Below the pieces are notes generated by a model. It was not told where the DNA came from. It ran no database searches and worked only from the letters and a program-made list of their open reading frames with translations. 64,000 nucleotides of DNA from Ochrobactrum vermis (lineage in GTDB: Bacteria; Pseudomonadota; Alphaproteobacteria; Rhizobiales; Rhizobiaceae), in assembly GCF_002975205.1 (NCBI RefSeq), contig NZ_PCOC01000001.1, positions 2,108,001 to 2,172,000 of the forward strand. Direction: 5' to 3'. Position numbers and translations under genes: made by a program. Of this stretch, positions 8,945 to 17,592 are shown one piece after another (position 1 is the first letter of the stretch; every line of letters begins with the position of its first letter).

Positions 8945-9670
8945 TTGAGCGAGCAGGATAAGAAGCAGGCGGCGATCAAGGCCGCTCAGGCAGCAGCGGA
9001 TGCGGTCCGGGAAGCCCAGGCGGCCCTCGCCGAGGAAGGACGCCTGCTCTTCAAGAAATCGTGGATTTTCATCCGCGGCGTCCCGTCGATGAATTTCCTG
9101 CCTCCCGAAGGCCCGGTGGAGATCGCCTTTGCTGGCCGCTCCAATGTTGGCAAGTCATCGCTGATCAATGCGCTGGTCAACAAGAAGGGCCTCGCGCGCA
9201 CATCCAACACACCCGGCCGCACGCAGGAACTGAACTATTTCGTGCCAGACGGCTATTCCGGCGAAAATGGCGATCTGCCGCCGCTCGCACTGGTCGACAT
9301 GCCGGGCTACGGCTTTGCCGAAGCGCCGAAAGCACAAGTCGACGCCTGGACGCGTCTGGTGTTCGATTATCTGCGCGGACGCACCACACTGAAACGTGTC
9401 TATGTGCTGATCGACTCCCGCCACGGCATCAAGAAAAACGACGCGGAAGTGCTCGACCTTCTCGACAAGGCGGCTGTGTCCTATCAGATCGTGCTGACCA
9501 AGATCGACAAGATCAAGCCTGCGGGCGTACCGCGCCTGATAGAAGAAACGCACAAGCTTACTTACAAGCGCGCCGCCTGCTTCCCCGGCATCATCGCCAC
9601 ATCGTCGGAAAAAGGGGAAGGTTTCGATGACCTGCGTGCAGCTATCGCGCTGCTGATAAAGGAATACTGA
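8945..9670 (+). CDS. engB: Ribosome biogenesis GTP-binding protein YihA/YsxC
   Basis: 241 residues from a TTG start ([20 protein letters not shown]), the start I recall for Brucella homologues; an in-frame GTG at 8909 would add 12 residues and cannot be excluded. GTPase motifs: G1 [15 protein letters not shown]2 threonine in the [12 protein letters not shown] region, G3 DMPGYG, G4 TKIDK. EngB is an essential GTPase of 50S subunit assembly. The N-terminal helix of about 45 residues ahead of the G domain is typical of the rhizobial form. Confidence 0.93.
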   Translation: MSEQDKKQAAIKAAQAAADAVREAQAALAEEGRLLFKKSWIFIRGVPSMNFLPPEGPVEIAFAGRSNVGKSSLINALVNKKGLARTSNTPGRTQELNYFVPDGYSGENGDLPPLALVDMPGYGFAEAPKAQVDAWTRLVFDYLRGRTTLKRVYVLIDSRHGIKKNDAEVLDLLDKAAVSYQIVLTKIDKIKPAGVPRLIEETHKLTYKRAACFPGIIATSSEKGEGFDDLRAAIALLIKEY

Positions 9671-9674
9671 TACT

Positions 9675-9838
9675 TAGAGCATTTTCAGCAAAAGTCCGAA
9701 GCGGTTTTGCATCGGATAATGCGTAAGCACAAAGAGATAGAGCGTCTCCCGTTCTTCGTGAACTACTGGAAATGTTCTGTCTATTTTTAAAGCATGTCTT
9801 TATCCTGAAACCGGCTTCTACTTTCGGGATGCGCTCTA
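9675..9838. repeat. Composite of two dispersed palindromic repeats
   Basis: A GCATTTTCAGCAAAAG...GCGGTTTTGC copy (9675-9755) is followed by an inverted CCTGAAACCGG...TTTCGGGATGCGCTC copy (9805-9838). Together they fill the gap between engB and the histidine-phosphatase pseudogene; the last bases overlap that gene's stop codon. Confidence 0.78.
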
Positions 9839-10445
9839 GCCCGGGCAGCTTTCCGGTTGTCCGTCCAGCCCTTCATTGAGGCGTTCGAAACGGGCACGTA
9901 CATGCCCGTCACCGCGCCGGATGCGCAGCACATAAATGCTGTCGAAATCCTCCCCGCGCCATTTCGGCACCGCAGCCTTGTCGCCGCCATTGTCCTTCAG
10001 CAGATTTCTGGCCAGTTTGAAAAGCTGCTTGTGTTCCCATCCGACCAGTATCGTCGCATTGCTGTATTGCGGCTGCTCGAGCGCCGCCTGCAGTTTCCCG
10101 ATCTCGTCATAGCCGAAGCGCGTATCGACCGGCATTTGAAAAATGGATGGCAGTCGGCTCCACCGTCGCCAGCGGACGGTTATAGGCATAGGAAATGCCG
10201 TTATCCGTCTTCTCCTTGGCGGGATCGGGCGCGAAAATGGCATCGGGCTTGCCGAAATCCCTTGCAATGACAGCGGGCAGTTTCAAGGAACGATTGAGCC
10301 CCCGGCAAGTGAGCTGTCCCAATCCGCCCTCCGGCTTTTCCCCGTGGCGGATGAGGATGATCGTTTCGCTCGTTTGCGCTGGCGCAGCATAAGATGCAGA
10401 TGTGCCAGACAGGGCAGCAAGTGCGGCGAGGAACATTTTGCGCAT
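9836..10445 (-). pseudogene. Frameshifted histidine phosphatase (phosphoglycerate mutase-like), exported
   Basis: From ATG 10445 the frame gives a signal peptide (MRKMFLAALAALSGTSASYA) and the RHG signature ILIRHGEKPEGG, ending out of frame after VEPTAIHF. The other frame then continues QMPVDTRFGYDEIGKLQAAL, a TILVGWEHKQLFKLA segment with the second catalytic His, and stops at 9836. The join is at a run of five A (plus strand 10139-10143). Removing one base restores a single frame of about 200 codons. Either a real one-base insertion or a homopolymer sequencing error. The intact protein would be a periplasmic histidine-acid phosphatase of unknown substrate. Confidence 0.85.
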
Positions 10446-10659
10446 GAAACAGCTTCTCTGAAAATTATTCCGGTTCAAAAACCTGCATAGACCGCGCATC
10501 CGGCTTTTTGTTGGGCATGTTTTGGACCGTAAAATCAACTAATCGCGAACGGACGGTCGAAAATATTCCTCCAAACGGGTTTCACGGATTCCAATTGCAG
10601 CCAAACCAGTCTAGAAAAACGTGCCTCTTTTTGCCCTGTCGCCAGCCATGGAGCCCGCG

Positions 10660-11550
10660 ATGACGACACTTGAAAATCCCGAAATGCAAGCGCAACTCCT
10701 GTCGGCGGCCCTGCCCTACATGCAGCGCTATGAGAATAAGCATGTCGTCGTGAAATATGGCGGCCATGCCATGGGCAATGCGGAACTGGGCAAGGCCTTC
10801 GCGCGCGACATCGCGCTTTTGAAACAGTCGGGCATCAATCCGATCGTGGTTCATGGTGGCGGCCCGCAGATCCAGGCCATGCTGACCAAGCTCGGCATCG
10901 AATCCCGTTTTGAAGGCGGTCTGCGCGTCACCGACGAGAAGACCGTCGAAGTGGTGGAAATGGTTCTGGCCGGTTCCATCAACAAGGAAATCGTCGCCCT
11001 CATCAATGCCGAAGGCGAATGGGCAATCGGTCTTTGCGGCAAGGACGGCAACATGGTCTTTGCGCAAAAGGCCCACAAGACCGTCATCGATCCCGATTCC
11101 AACATCGAGAAAGTGCTGGACCTCGGCTTCGTCGGTGAACCGGCGGAAGTGGATCGCACTTTGCTCGACCTTCTGGCGCGTTCCGAGATGATCCCGGTCA
11201 TTGCCCCGGTCGCTCCCGGTCGCGACGGCCACACCTATAACATCAATGCAGACACTTTTGCGGGCGCTATCGCAGGCGCGCTTGCCGCAACGCGCCTCCT
11301 GTTTCTGACCGATGTTCCGGGCGTGCTGGACAAGGACAAGAACCTCATCAAGGAACTGTCTGTTGCCGATGCGCAGGCGCTGATCAAGGACGGCACCATT
11401 TCCGGCGGCATGATCCCCAAGGTGGAAACCTGCATCGATGCGATCCGTCGCGGTGTGGAAGGCGTCGTCATTCTCAACGGCAAGACCCCGCATTCCGTGC
11501 TGCTGGAGCTTTTCACCGAACACGGTGCCGGCACGTTGATCGTGCCATAA
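10660..11550 (+). CDS. argB: Acetylglutamate kinase
   Basis: 296 residues starting [20 protein letters not shown], identical in pattern to Brucella ArgB. Amino-acid-kinase motifs: [10 protein letters not shown] (phosphate-binding), VVHGGGPQI, and the C-terminal [14 protein letters not shown]. It phosphorylates N-acetylglutamate in arginine synthesis and is normally feedback-inhibited by arginine in organisms with the cyclic pathway. The start is chosen at 10660, 13 codons into the open frame, on family length and a nearby GGAG. A nucleotidase gene follows 10 bp downstream. Confidence 0.97.
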   Translation: MTTLENPEMQAQLLSAALPYMQRYENKHVVVKYGGHAMGNAELGKAFARDIALLKQSGINPIVVHGGGPQIQAMLTKLGIESRFEGGLRVTDEKTVEVVEMVLAGSINKEIVALINAEGEWAIGLCGKDGNMVFAQKAHKTVIDPDSNIEKVLDLGFVGEPAEVDRTLLDLLARSEMIPVIAPVAPGRDGHTYNINADTFAGAIAGALAATRLLFLTDVPGVLDKDKNLIKELSVADAQALIKDGTISGGMIPKVETCIDAIRRGVEGVVILNGKTPHSVLLELFTEHGAGTLIVP

Positions 11551-11560
11551 GGAATCGACC

Positions 11561-12265
11561 ATGACCGATATTCCGGACAGAGCTGCCTTCGCCCACGTCA
11601 CCGACTGGGTGTTCGACCTCGACAATACGCTCTACCCGCACGCCGCCAATCTGTTCTCGCAGATCGACGTGAAGATGACGAGCTATGTCGAAGCCCTTCT
11701 GAAACTGCCGCGTGACGAAGCGCGCAAGATTCAGAAGCAGTTCTATCTGGAATATGGCACCACGCTGAAAGGCCTGATGGAGTGCCATCAGATCGACCCG
11801 GACGACTTTCTGAGACAAGTCCACGACATCGACTATTCCTGGCTGACGCCCGATCCGGCCCTCGGGCAGGCAATCAAGGCGTTGCCGGGCCGTCGCTTCA
11901 TCTTCACCAATGGCGATCGAACTCATGCCGAACGTGCCGCCAGCCAGCTCGGAATCCTTGATGATTTTGACGACATTTTCGACATTGTCGCGGCAGGCCT
12001 GACACCGAAGCCGGAACGGGTCACCTATGACCGCTTCCTCGGTGCCTTCGGTATCGATGCAGGCAAGGCCGTGATGTTCGAGGATCTGGCGCGCAATCTG
12101 GTCGTCCCCAAGGCGCTCGGCATGAAAACTGTGCTGGTGGTGCCGAACAACTTTGAGCCTACTTTTTCCGAAATATGGGAAAGCGATCCCGAGTTCACCG
12201 ATCAGGTGGACTATGTGACCGATAATCTGACCCGGTTTCTGGAAGAGATCATTGCGCGAAGATAG
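11561..12265 (+). CDS. Pyrimidine 5'-nucleotidase (HAD superfamily)
   Basis: 234 residues. HAD motif I is VFDLDNTLYPHAANLF, motif II FIFTNGD, motif III around KPERVTYDRFL, motif IV VMFEDLARNL. This is the Pyr-5-nucltdase (SDT1-like) subgroup, which removes phosphate from UMP/CMP and related nucleotides. It is 10 bp downstream of argB and overlaps the DUF817 gene by 14 nt, so the three are probably co-transcribed. In Hyphomicrobiales this gene often accompanies argB or dapD, without a clear metabolic reason. Confidence 0.9.
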   Translation: MTDIPDRAAFAHVTDWVFDLDNTLYPHAANLFSQIDVKMTSYVEALLKLPRDEARKIQKQFYLEYGTTLKGLMECHQIDPDDFLRQVHDIDYSWLTPDPALGQAIKALPGRRFIFTNGDRTHAERAASQLGILDDFDDIFDIVAAGLTPKPERVTYDRFLGAFGIDAGKAVMFEDLARNLVVPKALGMKTVLVVPNNFEPTFSEIWESDPEFTDQVDYVTDNLTRFLEEIIARR

Positions 12266-13196
12266 GCATTTTACAGGTCTTGAAAAACGCATCGAGAAAG
12301 CCGCCCACGGCCTTCTCGACAATCTGCCCCGTCACCGGATCAGCGATGCGCTGATCGAATTTCTGGTTTTCGGGCTGAAACAGGCATGGGCCTGCCTTTT
12401 CGGTGGAGCCATGCTGGCGCTCATCATACTGACGCGCTGGTTCTGGCCGGATGGCGGTGCAGGCTTCATCACGCGCTACGACTTCCTGTTCCTGTCTGCA
12501 CTTGCGATCCAGCTTGCCATGCTGGTCTTCAAGCTGGAAGCATGGGAAGAAGCCAAGGTCATCGTCATCTTCCATATCGTCGGGACAGCGATGGAAGTGT
12601 TCAAGACCCATGCCGGTTCATGGGTCTATCCGGAGGAGAATTTCTTTCGCATCGGCGGCGTGCCGCTGTTTTCCGGCTTCATGTATGCGGCTGTCGGCTC
12701 CTATATGGCGCGCATCAACCGCATCTTCGATATCAGGCTGAACCATTATCCGCCGCTGTGGATGACCATCGTTCTGGCTACCGCAATCTACATCAATTTC
12801 TTCGCGCACCACTTCATCTGGGATATGCGCTGGCTGCTGTTTGCCGCGACCTTCGCCCTGTTCTGGCGCACCACCATGCATTACCGCGTCTTCCGCTTCC
12901 GGCACAAAATGCCGCTGCTGATCGCCTTCCTGCTGACCTCGCTCTTCATCTGGATTGCCGAGAATATCGGCACATGGTCGAAGGCCTGGCTCTATCCGAA
13001 CCAGCGCAACGGCTGGGAGCTGGTATCAATGAGCAAGCTCGGCTCGTGGTATCTCCTGATGATTATCTCGGTCGTGCTGGTGACACTTGTTCACCGCCCA
13101 CGCCCCTATCAGGCAGAGGAAGAAGCGCAAAAAGAAACGCCCGACCTTTTGGCCGGGCGTATCGAACAGAATATCCAGGGCGGTCAGAGCTTATAG
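12252..13196 (+). CDS. DUF817 family integral membrane protein
   Basis: 314 residues from a TTG start at 12252 that overlaps the upstream gene by 14 nt; GGAAGAGA lies 5-8 nt before it. About eight membrane spans. The DUF817 signature is present (FKTHAGSWVYPEENFFRIGG, PLFSGFMYAAVGSYMAR, WTKAWLYP-like region near residue 245). Function unknown. The 3' end overlaps the convergent LOG gene by 13 bp and contains a terminator-like hairpin. Confidence 0.82.
   Translation: MREDRHFTGLEKRIEKAAHGLLDNLPRHRISDALIEFLVFGLKQAWACLFGGAMLALIILTRWFWPDGGAGFITRYDFLFLSALAIQLAMLVFKLEAWEEAKVIVIFHIVGTAMEVFKTHAGSWVYPEENFFRIGGVPLFSGFMYAAVGSYMARINRIFDIRLNHYPPLWMTIVLATAIYINFFAHHFIWDMRWLLFAATFALFWRTTMHYRVFRFRHKMPLLIAFLLTSLFIWIAENIGTWSKAWLYPNQRNGWELVSMSKLGSWYLLMIISVVLVTLVHRPRPYQAEEEAQKETPDLLAGRIEQNIQGGQSL
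13137..13160. terminator. Terminator-like hairpin inside the 3' end of the DUF817 gene
   Basis: ACGCCCGACC-TTTT-GGCCGGGCGT, a 10-bp stem with one mismatch, sits within the last 20 codons of DUF817 and just beyond the convergent LOG gene end. It could stop transcripts in either direction although it lacks a long T tract. Confidence 0.5.
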
Positions 13197-14053
13197 AAAT
13201 CCTTGATCTGATCCCAGGCTTCGTCGGCAGTTTCGACAAAGTTGAGCAGCTCGATATCGGCAGGCGAAATCGTGCCCTGCTCAGCCAGAAACTCGATATT
13301 GATCGCCTTGGTCCAGAATTCCTTGCCGAACAGGATCAGCGGCACGCGCTCCATGCGGTTGGTCTGGATCAGCGTCATTGCCTCGAAAAGTTCGTCCATC
13401 GTTCCGAAACCGCCGGGGAACACGCAGATCGCCTTGGCCCGCATCAGGAAGTGCATCTTGCGGATCGCAAAATAATGGAAGTTGAAGCAAAGGTCTGGCG
13501 TGACATAGACGTTGGGCGCCTGTTCGTGCGGCAGCACAATGTTGAGGCCGATCGTCGGCGCACCGACATCGGCCGCACCGCGATTGCCGGCTTCCATGAC
13601 GCCGGGGCCGCCACCCGTCACCACGATGAACTCGCGATAATAGGTCGTCGCGGAATATTCGGAGCACAGCCGCGCAAACTTGCGCGCTTCCTCGTAGTAA
13701 TGCGCATTGGCTTCTAGGTTCTTCTTCTGAACCTCGTTCTTGGCCGCCCACGCCTCGCCGCCGGGCTCCGGAATACGCGCACCGCCGAACATGACGACTG
13801 TGGATTTGATCCCCCGGTCAGCCAGAATCATTTCAGGTTTCAGAAGCTCAAGCTGCAGCCGGATCGGCCGCAGCTCGCGCCGCGTCAGAAAATCATCGTC
13901 TGTGAAAGCAAGGCGATAGGCAGGGGCTTCGGTCTGCGGCGTCTGCGGTACGGTTCGCGCCTGCTTGACCGCTTCTTCTGAATTCGGGAACGGCGTCCAG
14001 CCGGACTTCTCCATTGGGTTCATTCGTCTCACCTGCTCCTTCATTCTTGCCAT
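13184..14053 (-). CDS. LOG family protein (TIGR00730 Rossmann fold)
   Basis: 289 residues. The two diagnostic motifs of the LOG (Lonely Guy) family are present: GGGPGVMEAGNRGA and PGGFGTMDELFE. The family includes cytokinin-activating phosphoribohydrolases and bacterial nucleotide 5'-monophosphate nucleosidases (PpnN type); many are misannotated as lysine decarboxylases. A polar N-terminal extension of about 90 residues precedes the fold, as in the long alphaproteobacterial members. The start could be the internal Met at residue 12. Convergent with DUF817, overlapping it by 13 bp. Confidence 0.87.
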   Translation of the reverse strand: MARMKEQVRRMNPMEKSGWTPFPNSEEAVKQARTVPQTPQTEAPAYRLAFTDDDFLTRRELRPIRLQLELLKPEMILADRGIKSTVVMFGGARIPEPGGEAWAAKNEVQKKNLEANAHYYEEARKFARLCSEYSATTYYREFIVVTGGGPGVMEAGNRGAADVGAPTIGLNIVLPHEQAPNVYVTPDLCFNFHYFAIRKMHFLMRAKAICVFPGGFGTMDELFEAMTLIQTNRMERVPLILFGKEFWTKAINIEFLAEQGTISPADIELLNFVETADEAWDQIKDFYKL

Positions 14054-14233
14054 TCAACGCATAACAGCATCCATTCTGGCGCTAAATGCTTAATCTGTCT
14101 CAAACGTGGCACTGCAATCGGATGATGAACAACATTGACCCTCATGGCGCCTTCGCTTAATCAATTTCCCAACAGATGGGCCGGACTTGTGCCGCGCCTG
14201 CCATCCGCTGCCCTTTCATGGAGACCGCACCCT

Positions 14234-15088
14234 ATGACCAAGCCAGACCTCGCCTCCCTTGAGAAGATAATCGACAAGGCTTTTGACGAGCGCGACGGTG
14301 TCAACACGGCAACGCGCGGCGAAGTGCGTGAAGCTGTCGAACAATCGCTCATTCTGCTCGATCGCGGTGAAGCCCGTGTCGCAGAAAAACAGGCGGACGG
14401 CAACTGGCATGTCAACCAATGGCTGAAGAAAGCGGTTCTGCTCTCCTTCCGTCTCAACCCGATGGAAGTCATCAAGGGCGGCCCCGGCCAGTCATCCTGG
14501 TGGGACAAGGTGCCCTCGAAATTCGACGGCTGGACGGCCAATGAGTTCGAAAAGGCCGGCTTCCGCGCCGTGCCGAACTGCGTCGTGCGCCACTCGGCCT
14601 ATATTGCGCCAAATGCGATCCTGATGCCGTCCTTCGTCAATCTCGGCGCCTATGTCGATGAAGGCACCATGGTCGACACCTGGGCAACCGTCGGCTCCTG
14701 CGCACAGATCGGCAAGAATGTTCACCTTTCAGGGGGCGTCGGCATCGGCGGCGTTCTGGAACCGATGCAGGCTGGCCCAACCATTATCGAAGACAATTGT
14801 TTCATCGGCGCCCGTTCGGAAGTCGTTGAAGGCTGCATCGTGCGCGAGGGCTCGGTCCTCGGCATGGGCGTTTTCATCGGCAAGTCGACCAAGATCGTGG
14901 ATCGCGCAACCGGCGAAGTCTTCTACGGTGAAGTGCCGCCCTATTCGGTCGTCGTCGCCGGCACCATGCCGGGCAAGAACGTTCCCGGTGAAAACTGGGG
15001 CCCAAGCCTCTATTGCGCCGTGATCGTCAAGCGCGTCGATGAAAAGACCCGCTCCAAGACCTCCATCAACGAGTTGCTGCGCGACTAA
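14234..15088 (+). CDS. dapD: 2,3,4,5-tetrahydropyridine-2,6-dicarboxylate N-succinyltransferase
   Basis: 284 residues from ATG 14234 ([20 protein letters not shown]); the open frame extends 33 codons upstream but the family begins here. The left-handed beta-helix of hexapeptide repeats runs through about residues 105-230 (for example [20 protein letters not shown]). It is the fourth lysine/diaminopimelate pathway step and transfers succinyl from succinyl-CoA; dapE in this window removes the succinyl group later. A palindromic repeat and a terminator follow. Confidence 0.97.
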   Translation: MTKPDLASLEKIIDKAFDERDGVNTATRGEVREAVEQSLILLDRGEARVAEKQADGNWHVNQWLKKAVLLSFRLNPMEVIKGGPGQSSWWDKVPSKFDGWTANEFEKAGFRAVPNCVVRHSAYIAPNAILMPSFVNLGAYVDEGTMVDTWATVGSCAQIGKNVHLSGGVGIGGVLEPMQAGPTIIEDNCFIGARSEVVEGCIVREGSVLGMGVFIGKSTKIVDRATGEVFYGEVPPYSVVVAGTMPGKNVPGENWGPSLYCAVIVKRVDEKTRSKTSINELLRD

Positions 15089-15155
15089 AGCATATCTCCC
15101 GAAAGTGGGAACCGGTTTCGGGATAAAGACATGCGTAAAACAAATGGATAGCGCG
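15088..15155. repeat. Dispersed palindromic repeat (CCCGAAA type)
   Basis: CTCCCGAAAGTGGGAACCGG, then TTTCGGGATAAAGACATGCGTAAAACAAA. The same layout, including the ACATGC(G/A)T(A/G)AAAACAAA tail, recurs at 37.85 kb where it supplies the chosen glk start codon. The copy here begins at the dapD stop. Confidence 0.82.
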
Positions 15156-15186
15156 TTTCGACAATCACTGAGATCGTGCTGAAAAC

Positions 15187-15216
15187 AAAAGGCGACGCTG
15201 TTGGCGTCGCCTTTTT
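15187..15216 (+). terminator. Rho-independent terminator after dapD
   Basis: AAAGGCGACGC-TGTTG-GCGTCGCCTTT hairpin followed by a T run, about 100 bp past the dapD stop and beyond the palindromic repeat. Confidence 0.9.
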
Positions 15217-15302
15217 TATAACTGGTCGCCCCTTCGGGTGGCGCAATGCCTCTGATCCGGGCAATCCGGGGAGACATTGACGCCATCCTCCGGGGAGATT
15301 TT

Positions 15303-15409
15303 TAGAGCATTTCCAGCAAAAGCGCGAAGCGGTTTTGCGTCGGAAAATGCGTAAAAACAAGCAGATAGAGCATTTCCAATGTTTCATGAAATAACGGAAA
15401 ATGCTCTAG
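15303..15409. repeat. Dispersed palindromic repeat, paired copies
   Basis: TAGAGCATTTCCAGCAAAAG opens the element and GGAAAATGCTCTA closes it, giving a roughly 107-bp overall inverted repeat with an internal GCGAAGCGGTTTTGCG hairpin. Together with the dapD terminator it accounts for most of the 15089-15502 gap. Confidence 0.82.
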
Positions 15410-15502
15410 CAGCCCTCCGGTTGCCTGCCTGTCTCATGCGTGAGGGGGACGAACGCAGGAGACAATCGCAGGACAACCGACAGGCTCAGCTATCAGAGCA
15501 AA

Positions 15503-15763
15503 TTAGTTCTGGTAGCTGGATGGGGAGGCGTCGCCGAAGCGATGAGCCGAACCGTCCTGATAAACCGGAGCAGACTGACGAATGGCAGCCGGAGCCGTGT
15601 AATCGAGATTGCTGCGGGTCGAAGCGACCGGAGTTTCACCCGGAAGAACGAAAGCCTTGTCTTGGGCAGCCATTGCAGGCGGCTGGCCAACAAACGGGTT
15701 TTCGGCATAGGCAGCACCGGCGCTAAGAGCGACAGCAAGAGCGGCGAGAGCAAACTTCTTCAT
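15503..15763 (-). CDS. Small secreted protein, paralogue of the gene at 15999-16229
   Basis: 86 residues from ATG 15763; the upstream ATG at 15784 would place a charged stretch before the signal peptide. MKKFALAALAVALSAGAAYA is a clear signal peptide with an AYA-E cleavage site. The mature part begins ENPFVGQPP and ends APVYQDGSAHRFGDASPSSY-QN. That C-terminal 17-residue tail is identical in the neighbouring paralogue. The layout resembles DUF680-type small proteins of Hyphomicrobiales, but I am not certain of that family. Function unknown. Confidence 0.75.
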   Translation of the reverse strand: MKKFALAALAVALSAGAAYAENPFVGQPPAMAAQDKAFVLPGETPVASTRSNLDYTAPAAIRQSAPVYQDGSAHRFGDASPSSYQN

Positions 15764-15998
15764 TTCTTTATTCCTTTTCTCCATCGCGTCCCCTGAAATC
15801 GGTACTTCACCGACCGGATCTCGAGACCACGTCTCAAGATTGCTGGGGACATTCGGTTAACTGGGCCTTCGTGGCCCGCCCTAAGGTGTCCGGCACATCT
15901 GGGAGGAAATGCCCCAACACCATCGGGATACATGCAATGCGGTATTTCATTCATGCCGGTCCGAACGAACCGGAGAGGCCAAAAGTCCGAACGGGCTT

Positions 15999-16229
15999 TT
16001 AGTTCTGGTAAGAGGAAGGCGATGCGTCACCGAAGCGGTGAGCCGAGCCGTCCTGATAAACCGTTGCCTTGTTGATAGAGGCAGGAGCCGTATAGTCGAC
16101 GCTCTGCGTTGCAACCGGCGTGCGGTCATTTGCATAAAGATCGGCAGGTTCACCGACATGTGGGTTTTCTGCAAAAGCGGCACCGGCAGTAAGAGCGAGG
16201 GCAGCGGCAGCAAGAACAATCTTCTTCAT
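15999..16229 (-). CDS. Small secreted protein, paralogue of the gene at 15503-15763
   Basis: 76 residues. Signal peptide MKKIVLAAAALALTAGAAFA, then ENPHVGEPADLYANDRTPVA, a VDYTAPASI segment and the same YQDGSAHRFGDASPSSYQN end as its neighbour. The mature region is short, without Cys, and rich in Ala, Ser and Thr. A tandem duplication that kept both ends and diverged in the middle. The 235-bp gap between the copies is long enough for the second gene to have its own promoter. Function unknown. Confidence 0.75.
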   Translation of the reverse strand: MKKIVLAAAALALTAGAAFAENPHVGEPADLYANDRTPVATQSVDYTAPASINKATVYQDGSAHRFGDASPSSYQN

Positions 16230-16616
16230 TTTCCTATCTCCTTGGAAAGTGGAGCGGCGGTTTGTTCGTCGTTCCGATGCTGCTGAAATGGGTGACAGTG
16301 CGGAAAAGTTCCAGTCACGAAAATGTTTTCTTAATCACACATTCGTGCCCGTAATGTTTTGAGAAACGAGAATGGTCTTTTAAAAAATACAATAATAACA
16401 ATAAGTTGATTGATATGCCAGCGATCACATGACTGTTACAAAGCCATCTTTGTTCGAAATGCGCGAACAGTCTGTCCCATTATATTGTCCAATGGGAGTG
16501 AACAATAGCGCGATTTTTCGCGAAATGGGCATTGTACAAACGGAACCAGCGCCGTCGAAATGACACCCTGATTTGCTGCTGGCATCGATCAGCAGGTCAA
16601 ATCAGCTCGTGCTGTA
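16230..16616. other. AT-rich intergenic region without a recognised gene
   Basis: About 390 bp, clearly AT-richer than its surroundings (notably 16370-16410). It must contain the promoter of the small secreted protein at 16229. A CCCATT...AATGGG inverted repeat near 16478-16497 and a CGCGATTTTTCGCG palindrome near 16511 are the only structures I see. No convincing open frame. Confidence 0.5.
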
Positions 16617-16644
16617 AAGAAAAAGCCGCATCGAGATGCGGCTT
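16617..16644 (-). terminator. Rho-independent terminator after the cysteine protease gene
   Basis: On the minus strand: AAGCCGCAT-CTCG-ATGCGGCTT followed by TTTTC, about 55 bp past the stop codon of the upstream gene. Confidence 0.85.
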
Positions 16645-16697
16645 GATAAAGCTCTATGAACTGACCGGCCAGCCTTTGATCGAACGTTGTGATCCTG

Positions 16698-17282
16698 TCA
16701 GTTGTTTGCGACCGCGACCGAACGTCCGGCGATGGAAACCCACTGGCCGGAATTGGCGGGCGACTGCATCTTGATATAGCGGTAAGAGGTTTTTTCGACC
16801 GGCAACACCTCGTCACGCAGATTGTCGAGGATGTAATCGCCATGATCGGTACGTGCCGTCAGAACGACGTGCGGCTCGCTGCCCTGCACCATGGTGATGA
16901 GGAGTTGTGACGGGCTGATGCCGCGTGCCATCAACTGGGCGCGCTTCATCAAAACATAGTCCTCGCAATCACCCTTGCCGTTGACGGGCATGGTCCAGTA
17001 ATCGCGCTTGCCATAATTATCCTGATCGGAAACAGGCTTGATGCGGTGATTGACGGAACTGCTGACCGATTGCAGCAGCTTGGCGCGCTGCGGGGTCATT
17101 TTCATCGGCGGCAACACGCGATGCGTGCCGCAATCGCGCCGGTTGCGATCACAGTAATCCTTGTGTCCGTAAGGAATGCTTGTTAGCCCGCCTGCTTCAC
17201 TCCATTGCGCGGCCTTGGCCGGTATTGTCGTCGCCCCGAAGAGCACCATCATGCCTGCTATCGCAGAAGTGACAAAACGCAT
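16698..17282 (-). CDS. Transglutaminase-like cysteine protease (BTLCP/DUF920, LapG-like)
   Basis: 194 residues from ATG 17282 (MRFVTSAIAGMMVLFGATTI, a signal peptide ending ...PAKAA). The catalytic triad region is visible: GKGDCEDYVLMKRAQL with the catalytic Cys, EPHVVLTARTDHGDYILDN with His and Asp. The family is periplasmic and includes LapG, which cleaves large adhesins under cyclic-di-GMP control; no LapD-like gene is in the window, so the substrate is unknown. The open frame extends 57 codons upstream, but only this start gives an N-terminal signal. Confidence 0.85.
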   Translation of the reverse strand: MRFVTSAIAGMMVLFGATTIPAKAAQWSEAGGLTSIPYGHKDYCDRNRRDCGTHRVLPPMKMTPQRAKLLQSVSSSVNHRIKPVSDQDNYGKRDYWTMPVNGKGDCEDYVLMKRAQLMARGISPSQLLITMVQGSEPHVVLTARTDHGDYILDNLRDEVLPVEKTSYRYIKMQSPANSGQWVSIAGRSVAVANN

Positions 17283-17500
17283 ACGCAGTTTCCCATTTAA
17301 AAGAGTCCCCGTTGACCGGCCCTTTGCGGGTCTCGTTATCAACTTTTTTTTAACTAACGATGACAGGGCCCCTCCGGTCAAGGAAATTTCGTTCCCAAAT
17401 TGAAACCGGTTGAGAAAAACAAGTGAAAGGCGAAAAATGCATCCTGCGCGCAACCGCCGGATTATTGTTTCATCGGGTGATTTCTATCTGTTTGTTTCAA

Positions 17501-17546
17501 CGCGCATCCTGATCCGAAAACCGCTTCGCACTTTTCGGGATGCGCG
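17501..17546. repeat. Dispersed palindromic repeat (CCCGAAA type, inverted)
   Basis: CGCGCATCCTGATCCGAAAA, then CCGCTTCGCACTTTTCGGGATGCGCG: a compact imperfect palindrome 47 bp before the dapE start, probably in the dapE leader or promoter. Confidence 0.78.
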
Positions 17547-17592
17547 ATAATCTCGCCGTCAGACGATTCCCTTTTCAAAAAGTTCCGATCTC

